The notes below the pieces were generated by a model. That model was given only the letters and a program-made list of their open reading frames with translations. It was not told where the DNA came from and made no database searches. A DNA stretch of 64,000 nucleotides from Ceratopteris richardii. Taxonomy: Eukaryota > Streptophyta > Polypodiopsida > Polypodiales > Pteridaceae. Positions 10,954 through 19,513 of this stretch are shown here, piece after piece (the first letter of the stretch is position 1; every line of letters starts with the position of its first letter). The stretch spans positions 107,747,758-107,811,757 of the forward strand of contig CM035433.1 in NCBI GenBank assembly GCA_020310875.1. Direction: 5' to 3'. Made by a program: the position numbers and the translations under genes.

Positions 10954-11235
10954 TGTTGGATGGGTCCCGATGAGTCCCCTCACTTTTGGGGAAGCTCTCA
11001 AAGCTCAGAACTCGAGGAGAACCTCTTCAGAGATGCGCGCGAGCACGGAGATCGATGTCTTCAGTTCCGCCCAGCCACGTAGTGATCATTAGTTACTCTC
11101 TCTCTCTCTCTTCATAATTTTGAGTCATCCCCCCACATGGCTTCACACATGGGTGCCACATGGCCCTCATGTGTGAGCCCACCTAATAATAAACTTAGAG
11201 GTGGTTCACACCTCCCTTAGGGATACTCCATGACA
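10954..11235 (-). repeat. 5' LTR of element F
   Basis: A 282-bp LTR that on the minus strand starts TGTCATGG and ends CCAACA, directly before the PBS. It contains a CT microsatellite (about 11096-11113 on the plus strand). The plus strand immediately to the right is Copia RNase H coding sequence, so F cut into or recombined with that Copia element. Confidence 0.8.
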
Positions 11236-11249
11236 GTTTCATCCCAAGG

Positions 11250-11743
11250 GGAGATCACTATCGCCAGATTTGCATGCTTTTTTTGACTCTAATTGGGCTA
11301 GTTGCTATGACACTCATGTGTCCACTAGTGGCTTTTGCTTCATGCTTGGTAGTGCATGTATATCTTGGTTGAGCAAGAAGCAGCCTATTGTGGCCACTTC
11401 CAGTTGTGAGGCTAAGTATAGGGTAGCTTTGACAGCGACTGTTGAGTGTGTGTGGCTCAGATGCCTTATGGCTGATTTGGGTGTTGGTCAGTCTTCTGCC
11501 ACGACCATCTTCACTGACAATAAGAGCCCATTGGCAGTTGTGAGGAACCCTGTGTTCCATGCTCGCACTAAGCACATTGAGGTCCATTATCTTTATGTCA
11601 GGGAGAGGTTCTCTGCTAGGGAGATTAGCTTGGCATATGTGCCCACGCAGGAGACCATTGTAGACCTTTTTATGAAGGCTCTGGCTAGGGAGAAGTTTGA
11701 AGCTTTCCGCAAAGCTTTGGGCTTACTTCCTTTTGTAGAGTGA
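11250..11743 (+). pseudogene. Copia RNase H C-terminal fragment, element G
   Basis: Plus-strand end of a Ty1/Copia polyprotein. Motifs are FFDSNWASCYDT, STSGFCFMLG, ISWLSKKQPIVATSS, CEAKYRVA and DNKSPLAVVRNPVFHARTKH, then HIEVHYLYVRE. The rest of the polyprotein is missing upstream, cut by element F at about 11236-11250. The frame stops at 11743, shortly before the polypurine tract and LTR, as expected for Copia. Confidence 0.9.
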
Positions 11744-11805
11744 TTTCCACATAGCTTGGCACTTCCTTATACATGAGTGCCAGCTACTTGTTCACCGCAT
11801 CAATC

Positions 11806-12046
11806 CCAAGGGGGATTTGTTGATATATTTAGGTATTGATGTGTGTGAACACTCTAGGACCACCGGGCACTTTTTTCCCTCTTTAGGAGGTGTTTTTTCC
11901 CCGGCTTGTATATACGCGTATTGCCTTAGTGGGCTACTTATCTTTGTACATTCTATAGTAATACATTCAATATTATGTGTTGTGCTCCAAGCTTCTTCTT
12001 CTTCCTTGTGCTATTCGCATGCTTCCGAAGACGTCTAACTCCAATA
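11806..12046 (+). repeat. Polypurine tract and 3' LTR of Copia element G
   Basis: The polypurine tract CCAAGGGGGAT (11806-11816) primes plus-strand DNA. It is followed by an LTR starting TGTTGATAT at 11818. The LTR contains TTTAGGAGGT, GGCTACTTATC and the CTTCTTCTTCTTCC run shared with the LTR at 15709-15935. Its end is fused at about 12046 to the truncated LTR of element H. Confidence 0.85.
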
Positions 12047-12612
12047 GTATGAAGACCATGAGTGAGTGAAGGCACAAGTGTGTGAGTGAAAGCACACAAG
12101 CATGCACACACATACACACCACAAGGTAAGAGCAAAGAGAGGAACAATGGAAGGATTTCGATTACAAAAGAGTTCTCTTACAAAAGCTCAAGTCCACAAC
12201 AAGCTAACTATCTCACAAGCTAACCCAAAAATGAGCTCTCTAGCTCTTTTTATAGTAATTTGAGTAGTTTTGGCCCTGTCCACACGTAGTGTCCAGCCTA
12301 GTTAAAAATTAGGTTCCAAGGCTTATTTGAGGGATCAAAGGAGTCTAAAAATTATGAAAATTGGTAGGATGATACTTCTAATACTCCTCAAGCTTGAGGA
12401 CTCCTCGGCTTGAACAAAATGGAGTTGCAAAAAGGTGAAATGATATTTACAATGGTTTGAGTGATCAAAATCACTATTTTTGTAGGGGATTCTTCTGAAC
12501 ATTTGACATACACTTCTTGGAGCTCCCTACTTGCTCCCTCTTCCTGTGTGTCCACTTTTCTGATGTGCTTCCATGCTTGTGCTTGACCTTGCAATTTGAC
12601 CTTGAGTTCCAA
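12047..12612 (-). repeat. 3' LTR of element H
   Basis: This matches LTR 466-1078 in order and content, including GAGGAGTCCTCAAGCTTGAG-like sequence, the TATA region and GCACAAGCATGGAAGCACAT near the U3 start. Its outer (U5) end is truncated at the junction with Copia G. Its inner edge at about 12612 abuts the protease scrap. Confidence 0.85.
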
Positions 12613-12900
12613 CTGGAATGCATTGACTCCGTGTCATCTGTGTTTCTATAGATAGGCTTCCACTATATAGAGGGCACATCTCTATGAGAGTAATCCTTGA
12701 GATTGAATTTGGTTGTAACACCTAAATGTTGCAAATACAAAGAATTGGTTCCCCAATCATGTACTACTTGCAACTATCTCATGAAGGATCTTCCCAAAAT
12801 CATTTCATAGGCCTGGTTTTTACTAAAGTCATAGATGGCAAAAGTATGCCCGAACTATACACCACAAGTAGTGAGAGTTATTCCTTCTAACAGACTAAAG
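12613..12900 (-). pseudogene. Protease 1 C-terminal scrap, element H
   Basis: On the minus strand, residues equivalent to LLEGITLTTCGV, MILGRSFM, VVHDWGTNSLYLQHLGVTT and SHRDVPSI can be read, with stops. The catalytic Asp region is absent. The match to element A covers 34960-35260. Both edges are deletion breakpoints. Confidence 0.85.
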
Positions 12901-12929
12901 GAAATTACCCCTTTAAATTTTTACCAAAA

Positions 12930-13565
12930 ATGTCTGTCTATCGTGATAGATGGGTGTGTGTCGCAATAGATGGTCTCTACTATGCATGGTTGTCTATCAT
13001 GATAGATGGGTGTCTGTCATGATAGATGGGTGTCTGTCGCAATAGATGGATGTCTGTCATGATAGACAGTGTCTATCGTCTATCGTGGTTTTGGAATGCC
13101 ATGATAGACAAGTGTCCCTCACGATAGACACTATCTGTCATCTATTGTGGAGGGTCTATCATGATAGATGGGTGTCTATCTCAATAGACACTATCCATCG
13201 TCTATCATGCTCTCTGTCTATCGTGATAGAGTGTCTGTCACGATAGATGGTGTCTATTATCTCTCATGGTTTTGATCTATCACGATAGATGGGTGTCTAT
13301 CATGATAGAGGATGTATGTCATCTATCATGGAGGATGTGTGTCATCATAGAAACGTGTCTATCACAATAGATGGTGACTATCGTCTATCATGGATTTGGT
13401 ATGTCGCAATAGATGGGTGTCTATTGCAATAAACAATGTTTGTCCTCTATCATGGAGCATTTCTATTGCAATAGACATGTGTCTGTTGCAATAAATGGGT
13501 GTATGTCATGATAGACGAGTGTCTATCGTTTGTCATGGATTTGATCTGTCACCATAGATAGAAAA
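12930..13565 (-). repeat. Degenerate palindromic leader array, element H
   Basis: About 630 bp of short repeats built on the palindrome TCTATCGCGATAGA, present mostly as decayed forms such as TCTATCGTGATAGA, TCTATCATGATAGA and TCTATTGCAATAGA. Unit ends carry GGGTGTC spacers. It occupies the same leader position as the clean array at 29337-29911 in element A and is bordered by the same flanking sequence (AGACAGACATTTT on the minus strand). Most changes from A are CG to TG or CA, as expected from deamination of methylated cytosine. Confidence 0.9.
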
Positions 13566-14014
13566 AATGAAAATTTTTTTGATGTTTCTAGTGATTTAGG
13601 ATGCTCTTGTGGTGCAGCTTATTGTGCCATGCATGAAAACAAGAAATACAAACTTTCTCTCTCTATCACGACAAAGAGAGGTCATCATCTTGGGACCTGT
13701 GCAGAGGTCTATCATACTTGCATAAGCTACTAGAGACGATGATACAACCAAATCCTTCAACAAAAGCTCAAAAACACACAAAAACCAAATGCATAATTGC
13801 TCTAAAATGAGGGGAATGAACTAGGGAAGGGCATATGACCAAAAAATTGAAAATTTAGCGAAGATGGAGATGGAGGTAGGAGATGGTGAGGATGATGATG
13901 CTGATGGTGGTGGTGAAGAAAGTAAGAAACATTAATGAAAAGTAAGGAAAATATCTATGACTCCAACACCTCAACTCTACATCTTACCATCACATGCTCA
14001 TCCTTGAAGCTCTC
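13566..14014 (-). other. Non-repetitive leader of element H
   Basis: The leader between the PBS and the palindromic array, matching 28867-29336 of element A in its ATC-rich trinucleotide run and in the segment before the array. There is no coding sequence. Confidence 0.75.
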
Positions 14015-14032
14015 TCCCCGGCAACAACACCA
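14015..14032 (-). other. Primer-binding site (tRNA-Asp type), element H
   Basis: On the minus strand this reads TGGTGTTGTTGCCGGGGA. It is the tRNA-Asp site with three C to T changes, again the deamination signature. Confidence 0.85.
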
Positions 14033-14037
14033 AATTT

Positions 14038-14550
14038 TGTATCACTCTAGCATAGTGGTAAGTAGCAACGTGAGGAGATCCACCTCCTAAATGTCAATCC
14101 ATGGAGACATGAGGATTGGTATGATGACCATGAGCAAGTGAAGGCACAAGTGCATGAGTGAGAAGCACACTAGCCTGCACACACATAGACACATGCACAC
14201 AAGGCAAGAACACAGAGAGGAACAATGAAGTGCTTTCTATTACTCATGAAGTCTCTTCAAAAACTCAAATCTCTAACAAGCTAACTAGAAATATGAGCTC
14301 TCTAACTCTTTTTATAGTTTTTTACTAGCTTTTGGCCTTGTCTAGACCTAGTGTCTAGCCTAGTTAAAAATTAGGTTCTATGGCTCATTTGAGGGCTCAA
14401 ACACAGTTTAAAAATATGAAAATTGGTATGTAGGTGCTTCTAATACTCCTCAAGCTCGAGGACTCCTTGGATTGAAAAAAATGGAGTTTTATCTACCAAA
14501 ATTGGTATTTAGAATGTTTGTGTAGTAATGAAAATCACTTTTGATTAAAA
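14038..14550 (-). repeat. 5' LTR of element H
   Basis: Same LTR family as 12047-12612, ending GTGATACA next to the PBS. The GAGGACTCCTTGG segment, TATA region and GT-rich U5 are all present. The U3 start is missing at about 14550, where the Copia gag of element G' begins. Confidence 0.83.
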
Positions 14551-14559
14551 ATAATTATG

Positions 14560-15370
14560 AAAAAAAAAAGATTAGGCCTCTTATGCTTTGGATTGTACTT
14601 GACTGCTCTATCTCCTCATTGCTTGTAGGCAACACCCTTATGAGAAGCAAGGAAATCTCAATCTACAACATGCATAATATAGACTAATCTTCATGTAGCA
14701 AAACAAAGACTAAGTCCTCAAATGTTAAGGCATTTGGATTTCCTTTCAATCAAAGAATAGAAGTAGAACTCTCATATGAATCTAGAAGACCATTCACAAC
14801 AGTCTACACAAGTGAACTGTCTGGCAAGACTTCGTCAATAGAAATCAACTACTCCTTCAAATCTTTGGTCTTTTTCAAGAAACTCTCCATGGAATCTCCT
14901 TCATTCATGTGCTCAGTATCCAATTAGTTTGGGAGATAAGCAACACGAGGCTCGTTCCTTGCCTGGTATTAAGTGGTAAGTGTATCCCAAGCATCCTTTG
15001 CTATTTTGCAAGAGTGAATGTGAGGAATAATGACACATTTGATAGAAAATTCTATCAATGCATGTGCCTCAGCATCTCTGCCATCCCAACAAAGTTTCTT
15101 TGTAGTATGTGGAGCAAGAACCATAGCATGAACACGAACCTAAAGATCATTGTCTTCAATGCCATTTTCATCACCGTCAGTAACTATATTTGCATGTGTA
15201 GTATGACGTTTCTCAAAACCCTACACAATATTCCATAGCCCTTTTGTGACCAATACACGATGTATCATATATGCCCATAATGGTTAATTGGTAGCATCCA
15301 ACTTATCCTTGATAGCCAACATATGGAATACATCACTACTTTCAGCCATGGTCACTAACAAAAGTACCCT
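14560..15370 (-). pseudogene. Decayed Copia Gag, element G'
   Basis: The minus-strand frame starts at MAESSDVFHMLAIKDKLDA (15350 downward) and continues across stops as PLWAYMI, LVTKGLWNIV, CWDGRDAEAHALIEFSIK, IIPHIHSCKIAKDAWDTL and EHMNEGDSMESFLKK. This is a typical Copia UBN2-type Gag. At least six stops interrupt it, and the zinc knuckle and pol are missing. It shares LTRs with Copia G but lies in the opposite orientation. Confidence 0.82.
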
Positions 15371-15688
15371 AATGCAAAAAAATGAATGTATCTCAAAATG
15401 TTCAATAGAACTACCCTGTCCAGTTCTAACTAAACTTGTAGCAGACTTCCAGGTTCTCACATTGGCAAACCAAAAATTGTATATAGGTTTGACACAAAAA
15501 GATGAAATTACTTGCATAGGCATTGTGATACTGCATTCAAAGGATAAAATGAGCTCAGATCATGATATCGATACCATAGAGATAAGTGGTTTTGAACCCA
15601 CACTCGCCTTCAGTATGCTCACCAATTTTCATGCGATTTCAAGACTATGATCGGAGGGGTGTCGATGACACCCTAGATGAAGTGGCGA
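15371..15688 (-). other. Leader of Copia element G'
   Basis: About 320 bp between the PBS and Gag Met on the minus strand. Short frames on both strands are not recognisable. Nothing else is seen. Confidence 0.5.
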
Positions 15689-15703
15689 CCTACTTTGATA
15701 CCA
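15689..15703 (-). other. Primer-binding site (initiator tRNA-Met type), element G'
   Basis: On the minus strand this reads TGGTATCAAAGTAGG, the usual Copia initiator tRNA-Met site. It lies 5 bases from the LTR end. Confidence 0.88.
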
Positions 15704-15708
15704 ATAGT

Positions 15709-15935
15709 TGTTGTTTGAGGTCTATGGAAGCACGTGAATAGCACAAGGAAGAAGAAGAAGCTTGGAGCACAAGACACAATACTGAATGTATTACCAAGAG
15801 AATGTACAAAGATAAGTAACCCATTAGGGTTACAGACATATGTATGATCTGGGGGAAAAAACCTCCTAAAGAGGGAGAAAAGTACCCCAATGGTCTTTGT
15901 GTGTTCACACACATCGCTACCAAAATATATCAACA
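15709..15935 (-). repeat. 5' LTR of Copia element G'
   Basis: A 227-bp LTR that on the minus strand starts TGTTGATAT and ends CAAACAACA. It has the same body as LTR 11818-12046 (TTTAGGAGGT, GGTTACTTATC, CTTCTTCTTCTTCC), so G and G' are copies of one Copia family in opposite orientations. Confidence 0.9.
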
Positions 15936-17093
15936 ATCTTCCTCCAAGTCTTCTAATAGAAGAATGATAGGTCTTTCCTAGGACCAATGTGTTGGCTACC
16001 ATAGTCAGTAAAAGCTTGAACTGCTCTTTGGAAAAGAGCTCAACCTGTGAAATGTTGCAGAGAAAAGAATAGACTTTTTAGGCTTTCCAACAAGCCATAG
16101 AACAATTATTATGGAGAAGGTGAGGTATGTCAAAGACCTTGCACAAAATATATTAATAACTCTCCAAATAGGAAACTTGTACTTATGTGTACTCTCCATA
16201 CACATGCGCTTGCAAATATGCATAGAACAAACTGATGAGGTTTCAATATCAATATAATCAATGAGAATAAAGACTTGATACTAATGTTATACTCAAAAGA
16301 AATCCTATAAGAGTATGTAAAAGGTGAGCTATATTTCCTATAAAACGAGAAACTACACAATTAGATATAGATGATCAATGACCTTTGCCTATGAGAAATT
16401 CTAGCTAGCAAGGGAATAGATTAGCTAGAGGGTACCTAATACCTAGCTTATATGTTAGTACATTTGGCAAGCCTTGATGCTTGAACAAATATCAAAGGTT
16501 TACTTCACTACTTGGGTGTGACTATCCATAAGTCATCTGGGAACACCTCTTGTAAAATCCATGAGTTTAACCCAAGATAAATGTAAAAGGAAAAGTTTGA
16601 GAGAATCTTGTGACGTTACAAGTTTTACTTCATACCAACTAAGTGGTTGGAATAAAATCAATTAGAATCCTAAAGGATAGGATCACTTTTAGGTAGCAGA
16701 TTCAAAATTCAAATTGAAGACACATCTATAAAAGAGCCTGACTTTTAGTCACAAGGAGAAGAGCAAGAAGAAGGACACATTGAGCTTAAAGCTTGTGGGT
16801 ACATTAAGCCCACACATGTGTGAGTAATCCTACATCATCTCCCTTGTATCATACATTCATAATAAAATACTTTTGATTCAGTTTATGCAAGTCATTTGGT
16901 ATCTACTGTTGTCTGCTACTAAGTGCTCATTTCAATGAATTTCTTTTGTGGAGTTCTCTACGAATACTTACCCAATGGATGATATTCAACTTGGGATATG
17001 TAGCTTATATAATCTAGTTCTCAGGTATCAATTTTCATATCATTTGATTCAGTACTCTGTGAGATAACATCTCTACAAGTCACCTATGTCTCC
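15936..17093. other. Unassigned, probably degraded LTR material
   Basis: No coding region or matching repeat was identified. A TATA-like CTATAAAAGAGCC at about 16730, followed by an AG-rich then T-rich stretch, looks like the U3/R of an unrelated Copia-type LTR. I cannot find its partner or its ends. Confidence 0.3.
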
Positions 17094-17976
17094 TGTTGCA
17101 GAGCAAAGGAGTAAAAGAGAAGAGCCCCAAAATTTTTGAATTAATGGGCATATTTTTCTTCTTCAAAGTCCTAGAGAATTCCCTCAAGCCATGTAAATGC
17201 ACTAGAGGAGTCCTCTAGTTGCATAATCCCAATTTGTTGTAAAATATCCCTTGTAAATTAGTAGGAAATTCACTTTTTTGGAATAAAGAGCCGGTCTCTT
17301 GTGTGAAAGGACCAAACTTAGGGCACATGTATATAAGTCACTTTGTGACTCTTTGTAGAGACTTTTTGCCATTGTGAAGAAGGAGCTCTCCAAAATTTCG
17401 AATTTGCCTCTTTCTTGCAGATTTCCATCTTCTCTTTGATATTGTATGTGTGTGTAATGCTTGAATGTGTGTGTAGGACTGTTGTCTACCCCTCCCCACT
17501 GTTTTTGAGCTACTGTAGTGTGTGTGTGAGCTTGTAAGAGTTGTGGCGAGAGTGTGGATGCTTCCCACCATTCACTATTTTGGTCATAACTTGAAGCAGA
17601 GTTATCAAAATCGAGTGAGACCACTTCCAATAGATGCGTCTTGTCGAGAGCTTCGAAACGAGTACCCTATTGACTATATTCGGAGTTCGGAGCTGGGAGA
17701 AATTCTTGATTTTTTGAAAACTATTGTAAGAGGTATCACGGCAGACACTTTCAATTTCTCAGTGAGCTTGAGAGGTGGATTAGTCTTTTCTCATTCATAG
17801 CAGCTGAACCACTTCATGTTCCATCATGTGTGCACTTGTCCTCATACACTTGGTTAGGTCGTTCGATCGGATTGACATTTAAATGTGTGTTAATTTCCCA
17901 CTATATGCACTTGTGTTGCAATAGAGGTACAGTCTCATTGGCACGAGTCCTTGAGTCTTCTTGACTCAAGTACACA
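17094..17976 (+). repeat. 5' LTR of element B
   Basis: The end (AAGTACACA at 17968-17976, before the PBS) is well placed. The start at TGTTGCAGAG (17094) is the best TG candidate but uncertain, because no second copy is available. A TATA box TATATAAG lies at 17330. The LTR body is unrelated to that of element A. Confidence 0.6.
17330..17337 (+). promoter_or_regulatory. TATA box of element B LTR
   Basis: TATATAAG, about 650 bases upstream of the PBS, in the correct strand and position for LTR-driven transcription. Assigned by motif only. Confidence 0.55.
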
Positions 17977-17982
17977 CGTTTT

Positions 17983-18000
17983 TGGCACCGTTGCCAGGGA
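17983..18000 (+). other. Primer-binding site (tRNA-Asp type), element B
   Basis: TGGCACCGTTGCCAGGGA, two transitions away from the site of element A. It lies 6 bases after the LTR end. Confidence 0.87.
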
Positions 18001-18349
18001 ACACTCAGCCAAGGTGCCTTCGTGATGGTTATAGATCGAGTGTGATGGAATCGTACTTGTAGAAGTGAACTCGTTCCATGGCAAGTAGTCAATCACTTCA
18101 GCACTTGTTACTTCGCATCCCAGAGGTGTGTGTAATGAGTTTTTAGGTTTAGGGTTAGTAGGAAGGGAGAGGAGGAGTTAGGGTTAGGTGAGAAGGAGAG
18201 GAGAAGTGAAGAGAGGTGAAGTAGGAGTAGGCCAAGACCACTGAAAAAGCCCAAACAATTTACCCAAAATTAGTAATGTTCAGTTTCTATCACAAAAAGT
18301 ATAAAAACCAAAAAATTTGACTCATTTGACACTTCACAGTGTTCTGGTA

Positions 18350-19430
18350 TTGCCTGCGAGCAGCGACCGGTATCGCGTGTGAAGTATCGTGTAATTCAGG
18401 CCTTTAAAACTAGAACTTGAGCTCAAGGTGCAAGCTAGACAGTACTAAGGTAAGATTCCACAAAGTATTTTGAATAAAAACACACTAAAAGTGCACAAAT
18501 GAGTGATTAAATTCATGCGCGGTATCGCGGGGGGGGGGGGGGGGGGGACTAGTTGTTAATCGAATTTCTTTGTGAGGGACAAGGGCCTAGGAGTGAAGAG
18601 GTGTGTGAGGAGAGCAAGGGGGTGCAAAACTTTTTGAATTTTTTAGGCTTTTTGGCTTGAGTATCGCGATCGGTTGAGTTTTGGTATCGCGATACCAAAA
18701 TTCCCTTGTATCGCGATACTCGCCAAGGTATCGTATCATTGGATACCAGTCTTGGTATCGCAATACCAATCTGGTATCATGTCACCAAGTTGGTATCGCG
18801 ATCTCACTTTACCCAGTAGTATCGTATCGTTACTTACTGTGGTATCGTATCGTCCACTTGCCTGATTCGTATCGCGATACCACCTTCAGTATCGTATCGC
18901 CTTGGTTCTCAAGTATCGTATCGCGAGGACCTTGGTATCGTATCGTCTATGATCGTGGTGTCGTATCGTTAATCCCAGAAGTATCGTATCACCCACTTCC
19001 TAGTGTAGTATCGCGATACCATAACTGGTATCGTATCGTACAAGTTGGTGGTATTGTATTGCCACTTGTCTTGGTATCATATCGTCTCATTGTCGGGAGT
19101 CGTATCGTGATACCAAGTTGGTATCGTATCGGCGTATGTTCTAGTATCGTATCGCTTGAGCAATCTTGTATCATATCGCGGGGCTTCCAATATCGTATCG
19201 TGTGAAAGAGGTGGTATCGTATCGTGACCAAAATCAGTATCGTATCGTCTCGTCTCGGTGCTCAGGTATCGTATTGCAAGGATTGTTGGTATCGTATCGT
19301 GGCACTAGTTCAGTATCGTATCGCCTGCTATAGCAAGTATCGTATCGTGTAGATTCCAAGTATCGTATCGTGGCCAGCTCGGTATCGCCTAGTGCAATAT
19401 CGCCTGGAAGTGGTATCGGCCAGTGTGGTT
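18350..19430 (+). repeat. Palindromic leader array of element B (GTATCG repeats)
   Basis: About forty copies of GTATCG, many doubled as GTATCGTATCG and several forming the perfect palindrome GGTATCGCGATACC (for example near 18683 and 18868). They are separated by non-repetitive spacers of 10-25 bases. It lies between PBS and gag, the same place as the arrays of A and H, but the unit differs. The shared core is TATCGCGATA. Open frames across it are by-products of the repeat. Confidence 0.92.
18529..18547 (+). repeat. G19 homopolymer in the element B leader
   Basis: Nineteen consecutive G residues directly following a GGTATCGC repeat unit. It could be a slippage product or a collapsed or expanded assembly tract. 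On the RNA it could form a G-quadruplex ahead of gag. Confidence 0.85.
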
Positions 19431-19513
19431 GAAGCATTTTGTCAAGTAACTTGAGCCTTTGGAGGAGCCACTCAAGGAGAGCATCTGAGACTTAGAGAGT
19501 CTTAGGAGGGTGA

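Larger units (their letters stand above)
8040..11235 (-). mobile_element. Element F, 5' half of a different Gypsy element
   Basis: On the minus strand, F has an LTR (10954-11235), an initiator tRNA-Met type PBS, a leader of about 1.1 kb, gag and protease, and then stops. RT, RNase H and integrase are missing. The Gag and the protease sequence LVLGREWLWGLGDTL point to a chromovirus-like Ty3/Gypsy family rather than the A/E lineage. At about 8035-8045 it abuts the truncated gag of element E in the same orientation, so the two halves together look like one chimeric element. Confidence 0.8.
12047..14550 (-). mobile_element. Element H, internally deleted member of the A/E family
   Basis: On the minus strand the order is 5' LTR (14038-14550), PBS, leader, degenerate palindromic array, a 290-bp scrap of the protease 1 region, 3' LTR (12047-12612). 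About 5 kb (gag to early AP1) is deleted between the leader and AP1. Everything from after AP1 to the LTR is also gone. It keeps exactly the cis-acting parts (LTR, PBS, leader), the pattern of a non-autonomous derivative, but both LTRs are themselves damaged at their outer ends. Confidence 0.85.

Noticed and set aside
10723-11092. Plus-strand frames of 119 and 65 aa over the F leader and LTR
   Set aside because: They span the PBS and LTR boundary on the opposite strand from F and resemble nothing known.
16441-17093. A host promoter or gene fragment with a TATA box
   Set aside because: The composition resembles Copia LTRs, with no open frame or exon-like stretch. Without a partner copy it was left unassigned.
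18681-19231. Open frames of 174 aa (+) and 80 aa (-) with YRIV/YDT repeats
   Set aside because: They are created by the GTATCG repeat in the leader. The array is not in a conserved frame, and no similar protein occurs in A or H.
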